From CAVSMC01 sp963798655 (GTDB lineage Bacteria > Pseudomonadota > Gammaproteobacteria > Burkholderiales > Casimicrobiaceae), in NCBI GenBank assembly GCA_963798655.1, contig CAWCUH010000012.1, positions 62,001 through 126,000 of the forward strand: a DNA stretch of 64,000 nucleotides, read 5' to 3'. This document shows, in pieces, positions 17,346 through 26,278 of this stretch (within the stretch, counting starts at the first letter, position 1; every line of letters begins with the position of its first letter). Both the position numbers and the translations under genes were made by a program. The notes beneath the pieces were generated by a model. It saw only the letters and a program-made list of their open reading frames with translations. It had not been told where the DNA came from and ran no database searches.

Positions 17346-20300
17346 GTGCCCGATCCGTCGCTGTCAACCGCCGCGGTGCCCGTCGACGCGTCGGCCGTCG
17401 AGCGGCCGTACTGGTACAAGGACGCGGTCATCTACCAGCTGCACGTGAAGGCGTTCTTCGACTCGAACGACGACGGCATCGGCGACTTCGACGGTCTCAA
17501 GCAGAAGCTCGACTACGTCAAGGACCTTGGCGTCAACACGATCTGGCTGCTGCCGTTCTACCCGTCGCCGCTCAAGGACGACGGCTACGACGTCGCCGAC
17601 TACCGCAACGTCCACCCCTACTATGGAACGCGCACCGACTTCCGCGAGTTCGTCCGCGAGGCGCATCGTCGCAAGCTGCGCGTGATCACCGAGCTCGTCA
17701 TCAATCACACGTCCGACCAGCATCCCTGGTTCCAGGCGGCGCGCCGCGCACCGCGCGATTCGCCGAAGCGCAACTTCTACGTCTGGAGCGACGAGCCGAA
17801 GCGCTACAGCGGCACGCGCATCATCTTCACCGACACCGAGAAGTCGAACTGGGCGTGGGACGACGTCGCCGGGCAGTTCTACTGGCATCGCTTCTTCAGC
17901 CACCAGCCGGATCTGAACTTCGACAATCCGCAGGTGCTGAAGGCGATCTTTCGCGTGATGCGCTTCTGGCTCGACATGGGCGTCGACGGCTTCCGTCTGG
18001 ATGCGATTCCGTACCTGGTCGAGCGAGAAGGCACGAACAACGAGAACCTGCCCGAGACGCACGCGGTGCTGAAGCAGCTCCGCTCGCTGATCGACGCGAG
18101 CTATCCGGACGTGCTGCTGCTCGCGGAGGCGAACCAGTGGCCGGAGGACGTCCGCGAGTACTTCGGCAACGCCGACGAATGCCACATGGCGTACCACTTC
18201 CCGCTGATGCCGCGGATGTACATGGCGATCGCGCAGGAAGAGCGGCATCCGATCACCGAGATCATGTCGCAGACGCCGGACATCCCGGAAAGCTGCCAGT
18301 GGGCGATCTTCCTGCGCAACCACGACGAGCTCACGCTCGAGATGGTGACCAGCAAGGAGCGCGACTACATGTACGACATGTACGCCGCCGACAAGCGCGC
18401 ACGCATCAATCTCGGCATCCGCCGCCGGCTTGCGCCACTGCTCGAGAACGACACCGGGCGCATCAAGCTGATGAACAGCCTGCTCTTGTCGATGCCCGGA
18501 TCGCCGATTCTCTACTACGGCGACGAGCTCGGCATGGGCGACAACATCTACCTCGGCGATCGCGACGGCGTGCGCACGCCGATGCAGTGGACCCCCGAGC
18601 GCAACGCCGGCTTCTCGCGCGCCGATCCGCAGCGGCTGTACCTGCAGCCGATCATGGACCCTGTCTACGGCTACCAGGCGGTGAACGTCGAGGCGCACGC
18701 ACGCGAGCCGGCGTCGCTGCTCAACTGGACGCGGCGCATGCTGACCGTGCGCAAGGCAATCGCGGCGTTCGGCCGCGGCTCGCTTCGGTTCCTGCGGCCG
18801 AGCAACCGCAAGATCCTCGCGTACCTGCGCGAATACGAAGGCGAGATCGTGCTCTGCGTCGCGAACCTCGCGCGCTTCGCGCAGCCGGTCGAGCTCGACC
18901 TGTCGCAGTGCAAGGGTCGCGTGCCGATCGAGCTCATCGGGCGTACACCGTTCCCGCCGATCGGCGATGCCGCGTACCAGCTGACGCTCACCGGTCACGG
19001 TTTCCTGTGGTTCCGCCTTGCCGCCGGCGAGGAAGTGCCGGCGCTGCGCACGGAGCTGCGGCCGCGCGACGAGTTGCCGGTGCTCGTGCTGTTCGACGGC
19101 TGGGCGAGCCTGTTCCGTGATCGCGTCGTGCCGTGGCGGATCGCGATGTCGGAGAAAGTGCTCGCGCAACTCGAGCGCGAAGTGCTGCCGCCGTTCGTCG
19201 CGGCGACACGCTGGTACGCGGCGAAGAACGACCGGATCCAGCGCGTCGAGATCGCCGATCACGTCGAATGGAAGCCGGGCGAGCGAAGCTGGTTGATCAC
19301 GCTGTCGCGGGTCGAGAGCGAAGGCGGCAAGTCGCAGACGTATTTCCTTCCGCTCGCGCTCGCGTGGGAAGACCGGCAGGAGGAGCTCGTTCGCGCGCTC
19401 GCGCCGCACACGATGGCGAAAGTGCGCCAGCAGGCCGATGTCGGCGTGCTCGCCGATGCGTTCGGCGACGAAGCGTTCAGCCGCGCGATGGTTCTCGCCG
19501 TCGGCGCCGGCGGCTCGATTGCGTGCGCACGCGGGACGCTGCGCTTCAATCCGACGTCGGCGTTTGCGACGCTCGCCGGGCCCGAGCCGCAGAACCTGTC
19601 GGTCACGATACCGAACGCGCTCAGCACCAACACCGTCGTGACGCTCGGCGATCGGCTGTTCCTCAAGGGCTATCGCAGGCTCGAGAGCGGCGTCAACAGC
19701 GAGCTCGAGATCGGCCGCCATCTGACCGAGGCGGTGCCGTTCGCTCACATCGTCCCCGTCGCCGGCAGCGTTCAGTACGTCGCCGACGACGGGCGGTCCG
19801 CCGCGGTCGCGCTGGTCCAGGGTTACGTGCTGAACCAGGGAAACGGCTGGGATTTCACGCTCGATTATCTCGATCGATTCTTCGAGGACGCCGCCTCGCA
19901 GACGGATCCGGAGTGGTCGACCGCCGATCACCACGGCGCGTATCTCGAGCTCGCGCGCACGCTGGGCCGGCGCACAGGCGAGCTGCACGCGGCGCTCGCG
20001 CAACCGACTGGCGACCCGCTGTTCGATCCCGAGCCGATGAGCGCGCAGCATGTCGGCGCGCTCGTCGAGCGCGTCAAGGCCGAAGCGATCGACGTGCTGG
20101 ACCGGCTGCAGCGGCGCCGCGCGGCGCTGCCCGATGCCGTACGTGCCGACGTCGACTGGCTCATCGCACGGCGTGACGCGCTGCTCGAGCGCGTTGCCGA
20201 TCACGCGCGCGACCGCACGGCCGGCCCGCGAACCCGCGTTCATGGTGACTATCATCTCGGGCAGGTGCTGATCGCGCGCAACGACTTCTACATCATCGAC

Positions 20301-20702
20301 TTCGAGGGCGAGCCGGGCCGCACCGGCGAGGAGCGGCGCGAGAAGCAGTCGCCGTTGAAGGATGTCGCCGGCATGCTGCGCTCGTTCGACTACGCGTTGC
20401 ACGCGGCGCTGTTCGGCTTCGTCTCCGAGCGGCCCGACGCGCAGCACACGGTCGACGCACCCGGCCGCCAGTGGCGCGCATTGAGCGCGGAAGCGTTCAT
20501 CGAGGGCTACGATGCCGCGGCGCAGGCGGCCGGCCTCGCGTCGCCGCGCGTCGAGGCGCACGCACTGCTCGAGCTCTTCCTGCTGCAGAAGGCGCTTTAC
20601 GAGCTGCGTTACGAGGTCGACAACCGGCCCGACTGGCTGCGCATCCCGCTCGCAGGCCTGATCGATATCGTCGACGCGGGACAGCATCCGAAGGACGTCT
20701 GA
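17346..20702 (+). CDS. treS: Trehalose synthase-maltokinase fusion (TreS-Mak)
   Basis: 1118 residues with a GTG start. The N-terminal GH13 half (1-550) has nucleophile Asp219 in GVDGFRLDAIPYL, Glu261 in LLLAEANQWPEDV and the RNHDELTLEM segment. This part interconverts trehalose and maltose. The C-terminal half (about 590-1110) is a maltokinase with the kinase-like catalytic motif VHGDYHLGQVL near residue 965 and IIDFEGEP. It phosphorylates maltose to maltose-1-phosphate, the GlgE donor. The fusion therefore channels trehalose into GlgE. It is the last gene of the glgB-glgE-treS run. Confidence 0.95.
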   Translation: MPDPSLSTAAVPVDASAVERPYWYKDAVIYQLHVKAFFDSNDDGIGDFDGLKQKLDYVKDLGVNTIWLLPFYPSPLKDDGYDVADYRNVHPYYGTRTDFREFVREAHRRKLRVITELVINHTSDQHPWFQAARRAPRDSPKRNFYVWSDEPKRYSGTRIIFTDTEKSNWAWDDVAGQFYWHRFFSHQPDLNFDNPQVLKAIFRVMRFWLDMGVDGFRLDAIPYLVEREGTNNENLPETHAVLKQLRSLIDASYPDVLLLAEANQWPEDVREYFGNADECHMAYHFPLMPRMYMAIAQEERHPITEIMSQTPDIPESCQWAIFLRNHDELTLEMVTSKERDYMYDMYAADKRARINLGIRRRLAPLLENDTGRIKLMNSLLLSMPGSPILYYGDELGMGDNIYLGDRDGVRTPMQWTPERNAGFSRADPQRLYLQPIMDPVYGYQAVNVEAHAREPASLLNWTRRMLTVRKAIAAFGRGSLRFLRPSNRKILAYLREYEGEIVLCVANLARFAQPVELDLSQCKGRVPIELIGRTPFPPIGDAAYQLTLTGHGFLWFRLAAGEEVPALRTELRPRDELPVLVLFDGWASLFRDRVVPWRIAMSEKVLAQLEREVLPPFVAATRWYAAKNDRIQRVEIADHVEWKPGERSWLITLSRVESEGGKSQTYFLPLALAWEDRQEELVRALAPHTMAKVRQQADVGVLADAFGDEAFSRAMVLAVGAGGSIACARGTLRFNPTSAFATLAGPEPQNLSVTIPNALSTNTVVTLGDRLFLKGYRRLESGVNSELEIGRHLTEAVPFAHIVPVAGSVQYVADDGRSAAVALVQGYVLNQGNGWDFTLDYLDRFFEDAASQTDPEWSTADHHGAYLELARTLGRRTGELHAALAQPTGDPLFDPEPMSAQHVGALVERVKAEAIDVLDRLQRRRAALPDAVRADVDWLIARRDALLERVADHARDRTAGPRTRVHGDYHLGQVLIARNDFYIIDFEGEPGRTGEERREKQSPLKDVAGMLRSFDYALHAALFGFVSERPDAQHTVDAPGRQWRALSAEAFIEGYDAAAQAAGLASPRVEAHALLELFLLQKALYELRYEVDNRPDWLRIPLAGLIDIVDAGQHPKDV

Positions 20703-20757
20703 CGATCGCGAGCGGCAGCGGCCCGCCCGAGCGTCCGCAGGTTACAGGGAGAGCGCC

Positions 20758-21462
20758 ATGGACAACGTCAGCGTGTTGCTCGAGCCGATCCGCGCGTCAC
20801 TGCATCAGGTGGGCGCGTTCCTGCCCCGCGTGCTGCTCGCGATCCTGATCCTGATCGTCGGCTGGCTGATCGCGAAGGCGGTGCGCTTCGCCATCGTGCG
20901 CTCGCTGCACGCGATCAACTTCAACGTCATCACCGAGAAGGCCGGCATCGAGCACTTCCTGCGCCAGGGCGGCAGCGACGTCGACACGATCGGCGTGCTC
21001 GGCGGCCTCGTGTACTGGCTCGTGATCCTCGCCGCGCTGATGATCGCCTTCAACAGCCTCGATCTCGCGTACGTGACGGAGCTGCTCGGCCGCATCGTGC
21101 TGTTCGTGCCGAAGGTGATCGTGTCGGTCGTGATCCTGGTGTTCGGCGCGTACTTCGCGCGCTTCGTATCGGCTGCGCTCACCGCGTACCTGCACAACAT
21201 CGGCGCCCGCGAGGCCGCGCTGCTCGGGCGCCTTGCGCTCTACGCGATCATGGTATTCGTCATCCTGATCGCGCTCGACCAGGTCGGCCTCGGCGACATC
21301 GTGCGCCAGACGTTCCTGATCCTCATCGCCGCGGTCGGACTCGGGCTCGCGCTCGCGTTCGGCCTTGGCGGCCAGCGGCGCGCGGCCGAACTGATCGACC
21401 GCTGGACGCGCCGCGACGTCGGCGACACCGACGACGCGAAGCGGCGCAAGCCGGTGCTGTAG
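20758..21462 (+). CDS. Small conserved-TM-helix membrane protein, MscS-related
   Basis: 234 residues with about four hydrophobic helices (VLLAILILIVGWLIAKAV, GLVYWLVILAALMIAF, VLFVPKVIVSVVILVFGAYF, LYAIMVFVILIALDQVGL) of the TM_helix repeat type found before mechanosensitive channel domains. No complete MscS beta domain follows. It ends in a charged tail. It could be a small channel or a scaffold. It follows treS by 55 bases and may share its transcript, perhaps linking osmotic stress to trehalose, which is inference. Confidence 0.75.
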   Translation: MDNVSVLLEPIRASLHQVGAFLPRVLLAILILIVGWLIAKAVRFAIVRSLHAINFNVITEKAGIEHFLRQGGSDVDTIGVLGGLVYWLVILAALMIAFNSLDLAYVTELLGRIVLFVPKVIVSVVILVFGAYFARFVSAALTAYLHNIGAREAALLGRLALYAIMVFVILIALDQVGLGDIVRQTFLILIAAVGLGLALAFGLGGQRRAAELIDRWTRRDVGDTDDAKRRKPVL

Positions 21463-21495
21463 CGCGGCAACTTGCTCGTCGAACCTGACGACTCT

Positions 21496-22380
21496 CTACC
21501 GGTGTGGCGTCTGCGTCTCGCGCGGCTCGACGTGGATCGTGACCACCAGGCGCGCGAGCGACGCGGCCAGCGCATCCTCGACGCGATCGCACAGCGCGTG
21601 CGATTCCGCTACGCTCATCTCGCCGGGCACGAGCAGATGCAGCTCGACAAAGCGGCGGGAGCCGGCCTTGCGCGTTCGCAGCGCGTGGTAGGTCACGCCT
21701 GCCGGCAGCGCGTGGCGGATCGCCGCCTCGGCGCGTGAAATCTCGTCGGCGGGAAGCGCGGCGTCCATCAGGCCGTCGGCCGAGCGGCGCAGAAGGTCGA
21801 CGCCGGTGAAGACGATGTGGACCCCAACGCCGATTGCCATCAACGAATCGAGGATCGCGAACCGCGGTATTGCCAGCACGACGACGAGCCCGGCGACGAT
21901 CACCGCCGAAGTCCAGACATCGGTCATCAGGTGCTTCGCGTCGGCTTCGAGCACGATGCTGTCGTGCGCCCGCGCCGCGCGCTGCATCACGTACGACGCC
22001 GCGTAGTTCATCGCCGCGGCGGCAAGCGCGATGACAAGCCCGTACTCGAGATGCTCGATCGGCTGCGGCTCGAACAGGCGCCTCCACGCGGCGATGACGA
22101 TCGACACGGCGGCGATGAGGATCAGCGTGCCTTCGACGCCGCTCGAGAAGTACTCGACCTTGTCGTGGCCGTACGTATGGCGCTCGTCGGCGGGACGCGA
22201 CGCGAGCGTGAGCGCGCCGAGCGCGACGAGTCCGGCGGCGAGGTTCACGAGCGCCTCGAGCGCATCGGAGAACAGGCTCACCGAGCCGGTGAGGAAGTAC
22301 GCGCCGAACTTGAGCGCGAGCGTGGCGAGCGACGTCGCGATCGACAGCAGCGCCATGCGGCGCACGGCAGCCGCGCGCAT
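21496..22380 (-). CDS. Cation diffusion facilitator family metal exporter
   Basis: 294 residues with a six-helix transporter domain and a cytoplasmic C-terminal domain. Metal-site regions are SDALEALVN in helix 2, DERHTYGHDKVEYF between helices 2 and 3, and LEADAKHLMTD in helix 5. These transporters expel zinc, iron(II), cobalt or manganese in exchange for protons. Specificity cannot be read here, though iron or manganese export would suit the cytochrome island. It stands alone on the minus strand, 15 bases from a DUF2249 gene. Confidence 0.88.
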   Translation of the reverse strand: MRAAAVRRMALLSIATSLATLALKFGAYFLTGSVSLFSDALEALVNLAAGLVALGALTLASRPADERHTYGHDKVEYFSSGVEGTLILIAAVSIVIAAWRRLFEPQPIEHLEYGLVIALAAAAMNYAASYVMQRAARAHDSIVLEADAKHLMTDVWTSAVIVAGLVVVLAIPRFAILDSLMAIGVGVHIVFTGVDLLRRSADGLMDAALPADEISRAEAAIRHALPAGVTYHALRTRKAGSRRFVELHLLVPGEMSVAESHALCDRVEDALAASLARLVVTIHVEPRETQTPHR

Positions 22381-22395
22381 CGGCTGACGCTCGCG

Positions 22396-22659
22396 TCAGT
22401 CGAGCGCGAGGTCGATGACGACGCGCTCGGCGCCGACTTCGACGAAGCGATGCGTGAGCCGACCTTCGTAGCGATGGACGAGCTGCTCCATCAGCCCGAT
22501 CGGGTAGTACGCGCCGATGTAGCGCAGCGTCGCGCCCGGCGGCATCGTGTCGAGCGCGTCGTAGACGATCTGATGGCGCAGGCGGCGCGACACGCTGCGT
22601 GCGTCGAACACACGAAACGGCGCGGTGGCATCGCGGGCGGGACGGTCGATGACGGTCAT
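22396..22659 (-). CDS. DUF2249 domain protein (first of two)
   Basis: 87 residues. The DUF2249 pattern is visible: FRVFDARSV at the start, the central LDTMPPGATLRYI, and a C-terminal ERVVIDLALD. These small proteins often occur with nitrogen-oxide and cytochrome genes in beta- and gammaproteobacteria, and no function is established. It lies in tandem with a second copy at 22767-23024. The ATG at 22659 was chosen because the domain begins immediately after it. Confidence 0.75.
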   Translation of the reverse strand: MTVIDRPARDATAPFRVFDARSVSRRLRHQIVYDALDTMPPGATLRYIGAYYPIGLMEQLVHRYEGRLTHRFVEVGAERVVIDLALD

Positions 22660-22766
22660 GGCGAAGGAGCTGACGATAACGGGCCGGTTGCCCTGCCACC
22701 ATTGTCGTGGCAACGCGCGGGCGCACCGTTGCGCGAGATCAACCGCCGGTGCAGGCGGCCTGAACG

Positions 22767-23024
22767 CTACAAGCGGCAGAAATCGATGACGACGCGGTCG
22801 GCGCCGCGCTCGACGTAGTGATACGACACGCGAGCGGCGTACCGCTCGCCGATCTGCTCGAGCAAGCGCTGCGAGCCCGCGTCGTCGGTGAGCCGCATCG
22901 TCTCTCCGGCGCGCAGCGTGTCGAGCGCGGCGAACACGGCGGGCGCGCGCAATCGACGCGCGACGCCGCGGGCGTCGAACGCGTACACAGGCGTTGCGTC
23001 GGACTGGATCGGTATGGCCAGCAT
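22767..23024 (-). CDS. DUF2249 domain protein (second of two)
   Basis: 85 residues from the ATG at 23024, which has a clear GGAGG site 5 bases upstream. An ATG at 23057 would add 11 residues. It has the same pattern as its neighbour (VYAFDARGVARRLR, LDTLRAGETMRL, DRVVIDFCRL), and the two look like a tandem duplication that has diverged. No catalytic residues are evident. Role unknown. Confidence 0.75.
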   Translation of the reverse strand: MLAIPIQSDATPVYAFDARGVARRLRAPAVFAALDTLRAGETMRLTDDAGSQRLLEQIGERYAARVSYHYVERGADRVVIDFCRL

Positions 23025-23104
23025 TCCGGCCTCCGCTTTTGGTGATGCCTTCGACAACGATCATCGCGCCGGCGACGTGCGCTGTCCTTGCACGAGATCA
23101 AACG

Positions 23105-23776
23105 CTACGCGTTCGCCGCGATCAGCGACTGCTCGATCGCCTCGCGCAACTGCGCGGGCTCCTGCGCGCCGGACACGGCGACGCGCTCGTTGATGATGAA
23201 GAACGGAACGCCGCCGACGCCGAGCTCGCGCGCGCGGCTTTCGGTCGCAGTGACGCGATCCGCGAACGCATCGGAATCGAGCATCGCCGCGGCGGCTGCG
23301 CGATCGAAACCGGCCTCCGCGGCGATGCGCGCAAGCTCGGCCCGATCGCCGACGTCGCGGCCGGCGACGAAGAACGCTTCGAACAGCCGCTCGACCAGCG
23401 GCCCCGCGTCCGCCTGCGACTGCGCCCACGAAACCAGGCGGTGCGCATCGAACGTGTTCGGCTGGCGAACGATCGCGCCGAAGCGAAAACCGATGCCCAA
23501 CGATGCGCCGACGGCGGCGAGCCTCGCATCGATCGCCTCGACCCGCGCGGCGCCGCCGAACTTCGCCTGTCGATGCGAGCGCCGGTCGGCGCCCTCGGGC
23601 GGAAGCTGCGGATTCAACTGGAACGGATGCCAGCTCACGAGGGCATCGAGCTCGGGGCGCGTCGAGCGCAGCATCGCGAGCGCGGCCTCGAGGCGGCGCT
23701 TGCCGATGAAGCACCACGGGCACACGACATCGGACAGCACGTCGATCGGAACGGTGATGCGCGTAGCGTCGGTCAT
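23105..23776 (-). CDS. DsbA-family oxidoreductase, FrnE-like
   Basis: 223 residues. It is a thioredoxin-fold protein with active-site motif CPWC at residues 19-22, no signal peptide, and the helical insert ending in VGGVPFFIIN (the cis-proline loop). It belongs to the cytoplasmic FrnE/2-hydroxychromene-isomerase-like branch. The ATG at 23776 has a GGGAGA site upstream, and the longer frame was rejected. The role is probably thiol redox or stress chemistry; the partner is unknown. Confidence 0.85.
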   Translation of the reverse strand: MTDATRITVPIDVLSDVVCPWCFIGKRRLEAALAMLRSTRPELDALVSWHPFQLNPQLPPEGADRRSHRQAKFGGAARVEAIDARLAAVGASLGIGFRFGAIVRQPNTFDAHRLVSWAQSQADAGPLVERLFEAFFVAGRDVGDRAELARIAAEAGFDRAAAAAMLDSDAFADRVTATESRARELGVGGVPFFIINERVAVSGAQEPAQLREAIEQSLIAANA

Positions 23777-23838
23777 ACGGGTCTCCCGCGCACATCTTAC
23801 CGCCGGCTCGTACGAGCGGCACGCGCGATAATGGCGCG

Positions 23839-24984
23839 ATGCGCTGGGACATCTTCTGTCGCGTCGTCGACAACTACGGCGACGCGGGCGTCGCTTGGCG
23901 CCTCGCGCGGATTCTCGCCTCCGAGCATGCGCTCGACGTGACACTGTGGATCGACGCGCTTGCACCGCTCGCGCGCATCGCGCCCGATGTCGATGCCGTC
24001 CGCGCCGTGCAGCGTGTCGACGGCGTCACCGTGCGCAACTGGGTCGATCGGATGCCGGTGGCCGCACCCGCCGACGTCGTCGTCGAGATGTTCGCCGCCG
24101 GACTGCCCGAACGCTATGTCGAGGCGATGGCCGGGCAAGCGCATCCGCCGCGGTGGATCCGGCTCGAGCATCTTGCGCTCGAGCCCGGCTTCGACACGCA
24201 TCACCGGCTGCCATCACCGCATCCCCGGCTGCCGCTCGCGCGCGCGTTCTGGTTTCCCGGATTCTCTGCCCGAACCGGCGGGCTGCTGCGCGAGCGCGAG
24301 CTGTTCGCCGAGCGCGATGCGTTCGTCGCCAATCCGCATGACATCGGCGCGTTCTGCTCATCGCTCGGCGTGCCGGCGCGCAGGCCGAACGAGTTGCGGA
24401 TCTCGATGTTCTGTTATCCGCATGCCCCGCTCGACGCGCTCGTCGCAGCGTGGCGAACGCGCGCGTCGCCGACGACCTGCATCGTGCCGCACGGCGTCGC
24501 GCGTGACGCGCTCGCGCGCATCGGCATTCAGCCTCCCGCCGACTCGTCCACGACGACGTTCGATCTCGATCAGGCGACGATCGTGTCGGTTCCGTTCGTC
24601 GCGCAGCCGGCGTACGACCGCCTGCTGTGGTCGTGCGACGTGAACTTCGTGCGCGGCGAGGATTCGTTCGTGCGCGCGCAGTGGGCGGCGAAACCGTTTG
24701 TCTGGAACGCGTATCCGCAGGCCGATGACGCGCACGCGGCGAAGATCGCCGCGTTCGTCGACCGCTACACGGCGGCGCTCGATGCGCACGAAGCCGACGC
24801 GGTGCGTGCCATGTTCAGCGCGTGGAACGGCCTGCGCGGCGCGCCGCCGCTCGACGTCGCGTGGCGCGCGTACGAGAGCCGGATCGACACGCTGCAGGGA
24901 CTCGCCACGCGGTGGTCGGCGTCGCTCGCCGATCTATCGGAACTCGCGTCGGCGCTGGTGGAGAGCGTTGGCAACGCGCTATAA
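23839..24984 (+). CDS. earP: EF-P arginine rhamnosyltransferase EarP
   Basis: 381 residues. The family signature opens the protein (MRWDIFCRVVDNYGDAGVAWRL) and the sugar-nucleotide region contains FVRGEDSFVRAQWAAKPFVW near residues 270-295. The enzyme transfers rhamnose from dTDP-rhamnose to Arg32 of EF-P, which EF-P needs to relieve ribosome stalling at polyproline. It lies 75 bases upstream of efp on the same strand, the usual arrangement. The call is firm. Confidence 0.95.
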   Translation: MRWDIFCRVVDNYGDAGVAWRLARILASEHALDVTLWIDALAPLARIAPDVDAVRAVQRVDGVTVRNWVDRMPVAAPADVVVEMFAAGLPERYVEAMAGQAHPPRWIRLEHLALEPGFDTHHRLPSPHPRLPLARAFWFPGFSARTGGLLRERELFAERDAFVANPHDIGAFCSSLGVPARRPNELRISMFCYPHAPLDALVAAWRTRASPTTCIVPHGVARDALARIGIQPPADSSTTTFDLDQATIVSVPFVAQPAYDRLLWSCDVNFVRGEDSFVRAQWAAKPFVWNAYPQADDAHAAKIAAFVDRYTAALDAHEADAVRAMFSAWNGLRGAPPLDVAWRAYESRIDTLQGLATRWSASLADLSELASALVESVGNAL

Positions 24985-25059
24985 TGCAAGGCTTTTCGAT
25001 CGGCCCGCGCGAGTGAAGACTCGCGCCGCCGGTAGCCGAATCACGCTCGAGGTGCAGTC

Positions 25060-25614
25060 ATGAAAATCGCGCAGGAAGTCAGAGCCGGCAACGTCATCAT
25101 GGTCGGCAAGGACCCGATGGTCGTGCAAAAGGCCGAGTTCACCAAGTCCGGCCGCAATGCTTCGGTCGTCAAGATGAAGCTCAAGAACCTGCTGTCGGGC
25201 TCGGGCACCGAGACGGTCTATCGCGCCGACGAGAAATTCGACGTCATCCAGCTCGAGAAGAAGCAGGTCCACTACTCGTACTTCCAGGATCCGATGTACG
25301 TGTTCATGGATTCCGACTTCAACCAGTACGAGGTCGAGAAGGACAGCATGGGCGACGCGCTCAGCTATCTCGAGGACGGCCTCGAATGCGAGCTCACGTT
25401 CTACGAGGGACGCGCGATCTCGGTCGAGCTGCCGACGTCCGTCGTGCGCGAGATCACCTACACCGAGCCGGCGGTCAAGGGCGACACGTCAGGCAAGGTG
25501 ATGAAGCCGGCGAAGCTTGCGACGGGCATCGACGTGCAGGTGCCGCTGTTCGTCAACACCGGCGATCGCATCGAGATCGACACGCGCACGGGCGAGTATC
25601 GCAGGCGCGTGTAG
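25060..25614 (+). CDS. efp: Elongation factor P
   Basis: 184 residues, the normal length, with three beta-barrel domains. The tip of domain I reads KSGRNAS with arginine at position 32, which is the residue EarP modifies (the lysine type would need EpmA). It promotes peptide bond formation at stalled proline codons. It is followed by a strong terminator at 25661-25699. It forms a unit with earP just upstream. Confidence 0.97.
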   Translation: MKIAQEVRAGNVIMVGKDPMVVQKAEFTKSGRNASVVKMKLKNLLSGSGTETVYRADEKFDVIQLEKKQVHYSYFQDPMYVFMDSDFNQYEVEKDSMGDALSYLEDGLECELTFYEGRAISVELPTSVVREITYTEPAVKGDTSGKVMKPAKLATGIDVQVPLFVNTGDRIEIDTRTGEYRRRV

Positions 25615-25660
25615 AAACGTCCGGTGGCGCGCGCGGCGGGGCGGCAAACGTCCGAACAAG

Positions 25661-25699
25661 AACGCGCGGCGGGTGCCTTCGGCAACGCCGCGCGTTTTT
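25661..25699 (+). terminator. Rho-independent terminator after efp
   Basis: A perfect 11-bp stem (aacgcgcggcg 25661-25671 and cgccgcgcgtt 25686-25696) is followed by TTTTT. It lies 47 bases past the efp stop and just beyond the end of the convergent regA gene. Confidence 0.85.
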
Positions 25700-25711
25700 G
25701 CTGAGCGCCTG

Positions 25712-26278
25712 CTACGTTGCGGCCGCTGTAGCCGGATGGCGTCGCAACTTGCGCTGAAGCGTCCGCCGGTGCATCGACAGCGCACGCGCGGTCGCCGAGA
25801 TGTTGCCGCCGTTGTCGCGCAGCACGTGCTGAATATGGTCCCATTCCACCTGCTCGACGGGCATCGGCGCGACCGAGATCGAGACGCTGTCGTCGCCGCG
25901 ATCGCGGTGGAACGCGGCGACGATCTGGTCGGCATCCGCGGGCTTGGTGAGGTAGTAGATCGCCCCGAGCTTGATCGCTTCTACCGCCGTCTGCACGGTG
26001 GCGTTGCCCGTCAGCACGACGACGCGCGTGTGCGGATCGTTCGCGACCAGCCGCGACACGATCTTCAGCCCGGACTGATCGGGCAGCTTCAGGTCGACCA
26101 GCGCGTATTCGGGCGAATCGTCGTCGGCGATGCGCAGCGCCGACTGCGCGTCGTGCGCGACGCGCACGGAAAAACCACGGTTGACGAGCGCGCGCGACAC
26201 GACGTCGCTGAACACGCGGTCGTCGTCGACAACGAGCAGGCTGGGACGATCATCGACATCGGGAAGTGCGGCGTTCAT
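25712..26278 (-). CDS. regA: Redox response regulator RegA/PrrA/RoxR type
   Basis: 188 residues. The receiver domain has acidic residues in LLVVDDDRVF, phospho-acceptor Asp62 in YALVDLKLPDQSG and Lys in YLTKPAD. The C-terminal Fis-type helix-turn-helix (NGGNISATARALSMHRRTLQRKL) is close to the nearly invariant RegA DNA-binding helix. In relatives it controls cytochromes, hydrogenase, nitrogen and carbon pathways in response to quinone redox state. Its start overlaps the regB stop by four bases. Confidence 0.93.
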   Translation of the reverse strand: MNAALPDVDDRPSLLVVDDDRVFSDVVSRALVNRGFSVRVAHDAQSALRIADDDSPEYALVDLKLPDQSGLKIVSRLVANDPHTRVVVLTGNATVQTAVEAIKLGAIYYLTKPADADQIVAAFHRDRGDDSVSISVAPMPVEQVEWDHIQHVLRDNGGNISATARALSMHRRTLQRKLRRHPATAAAT

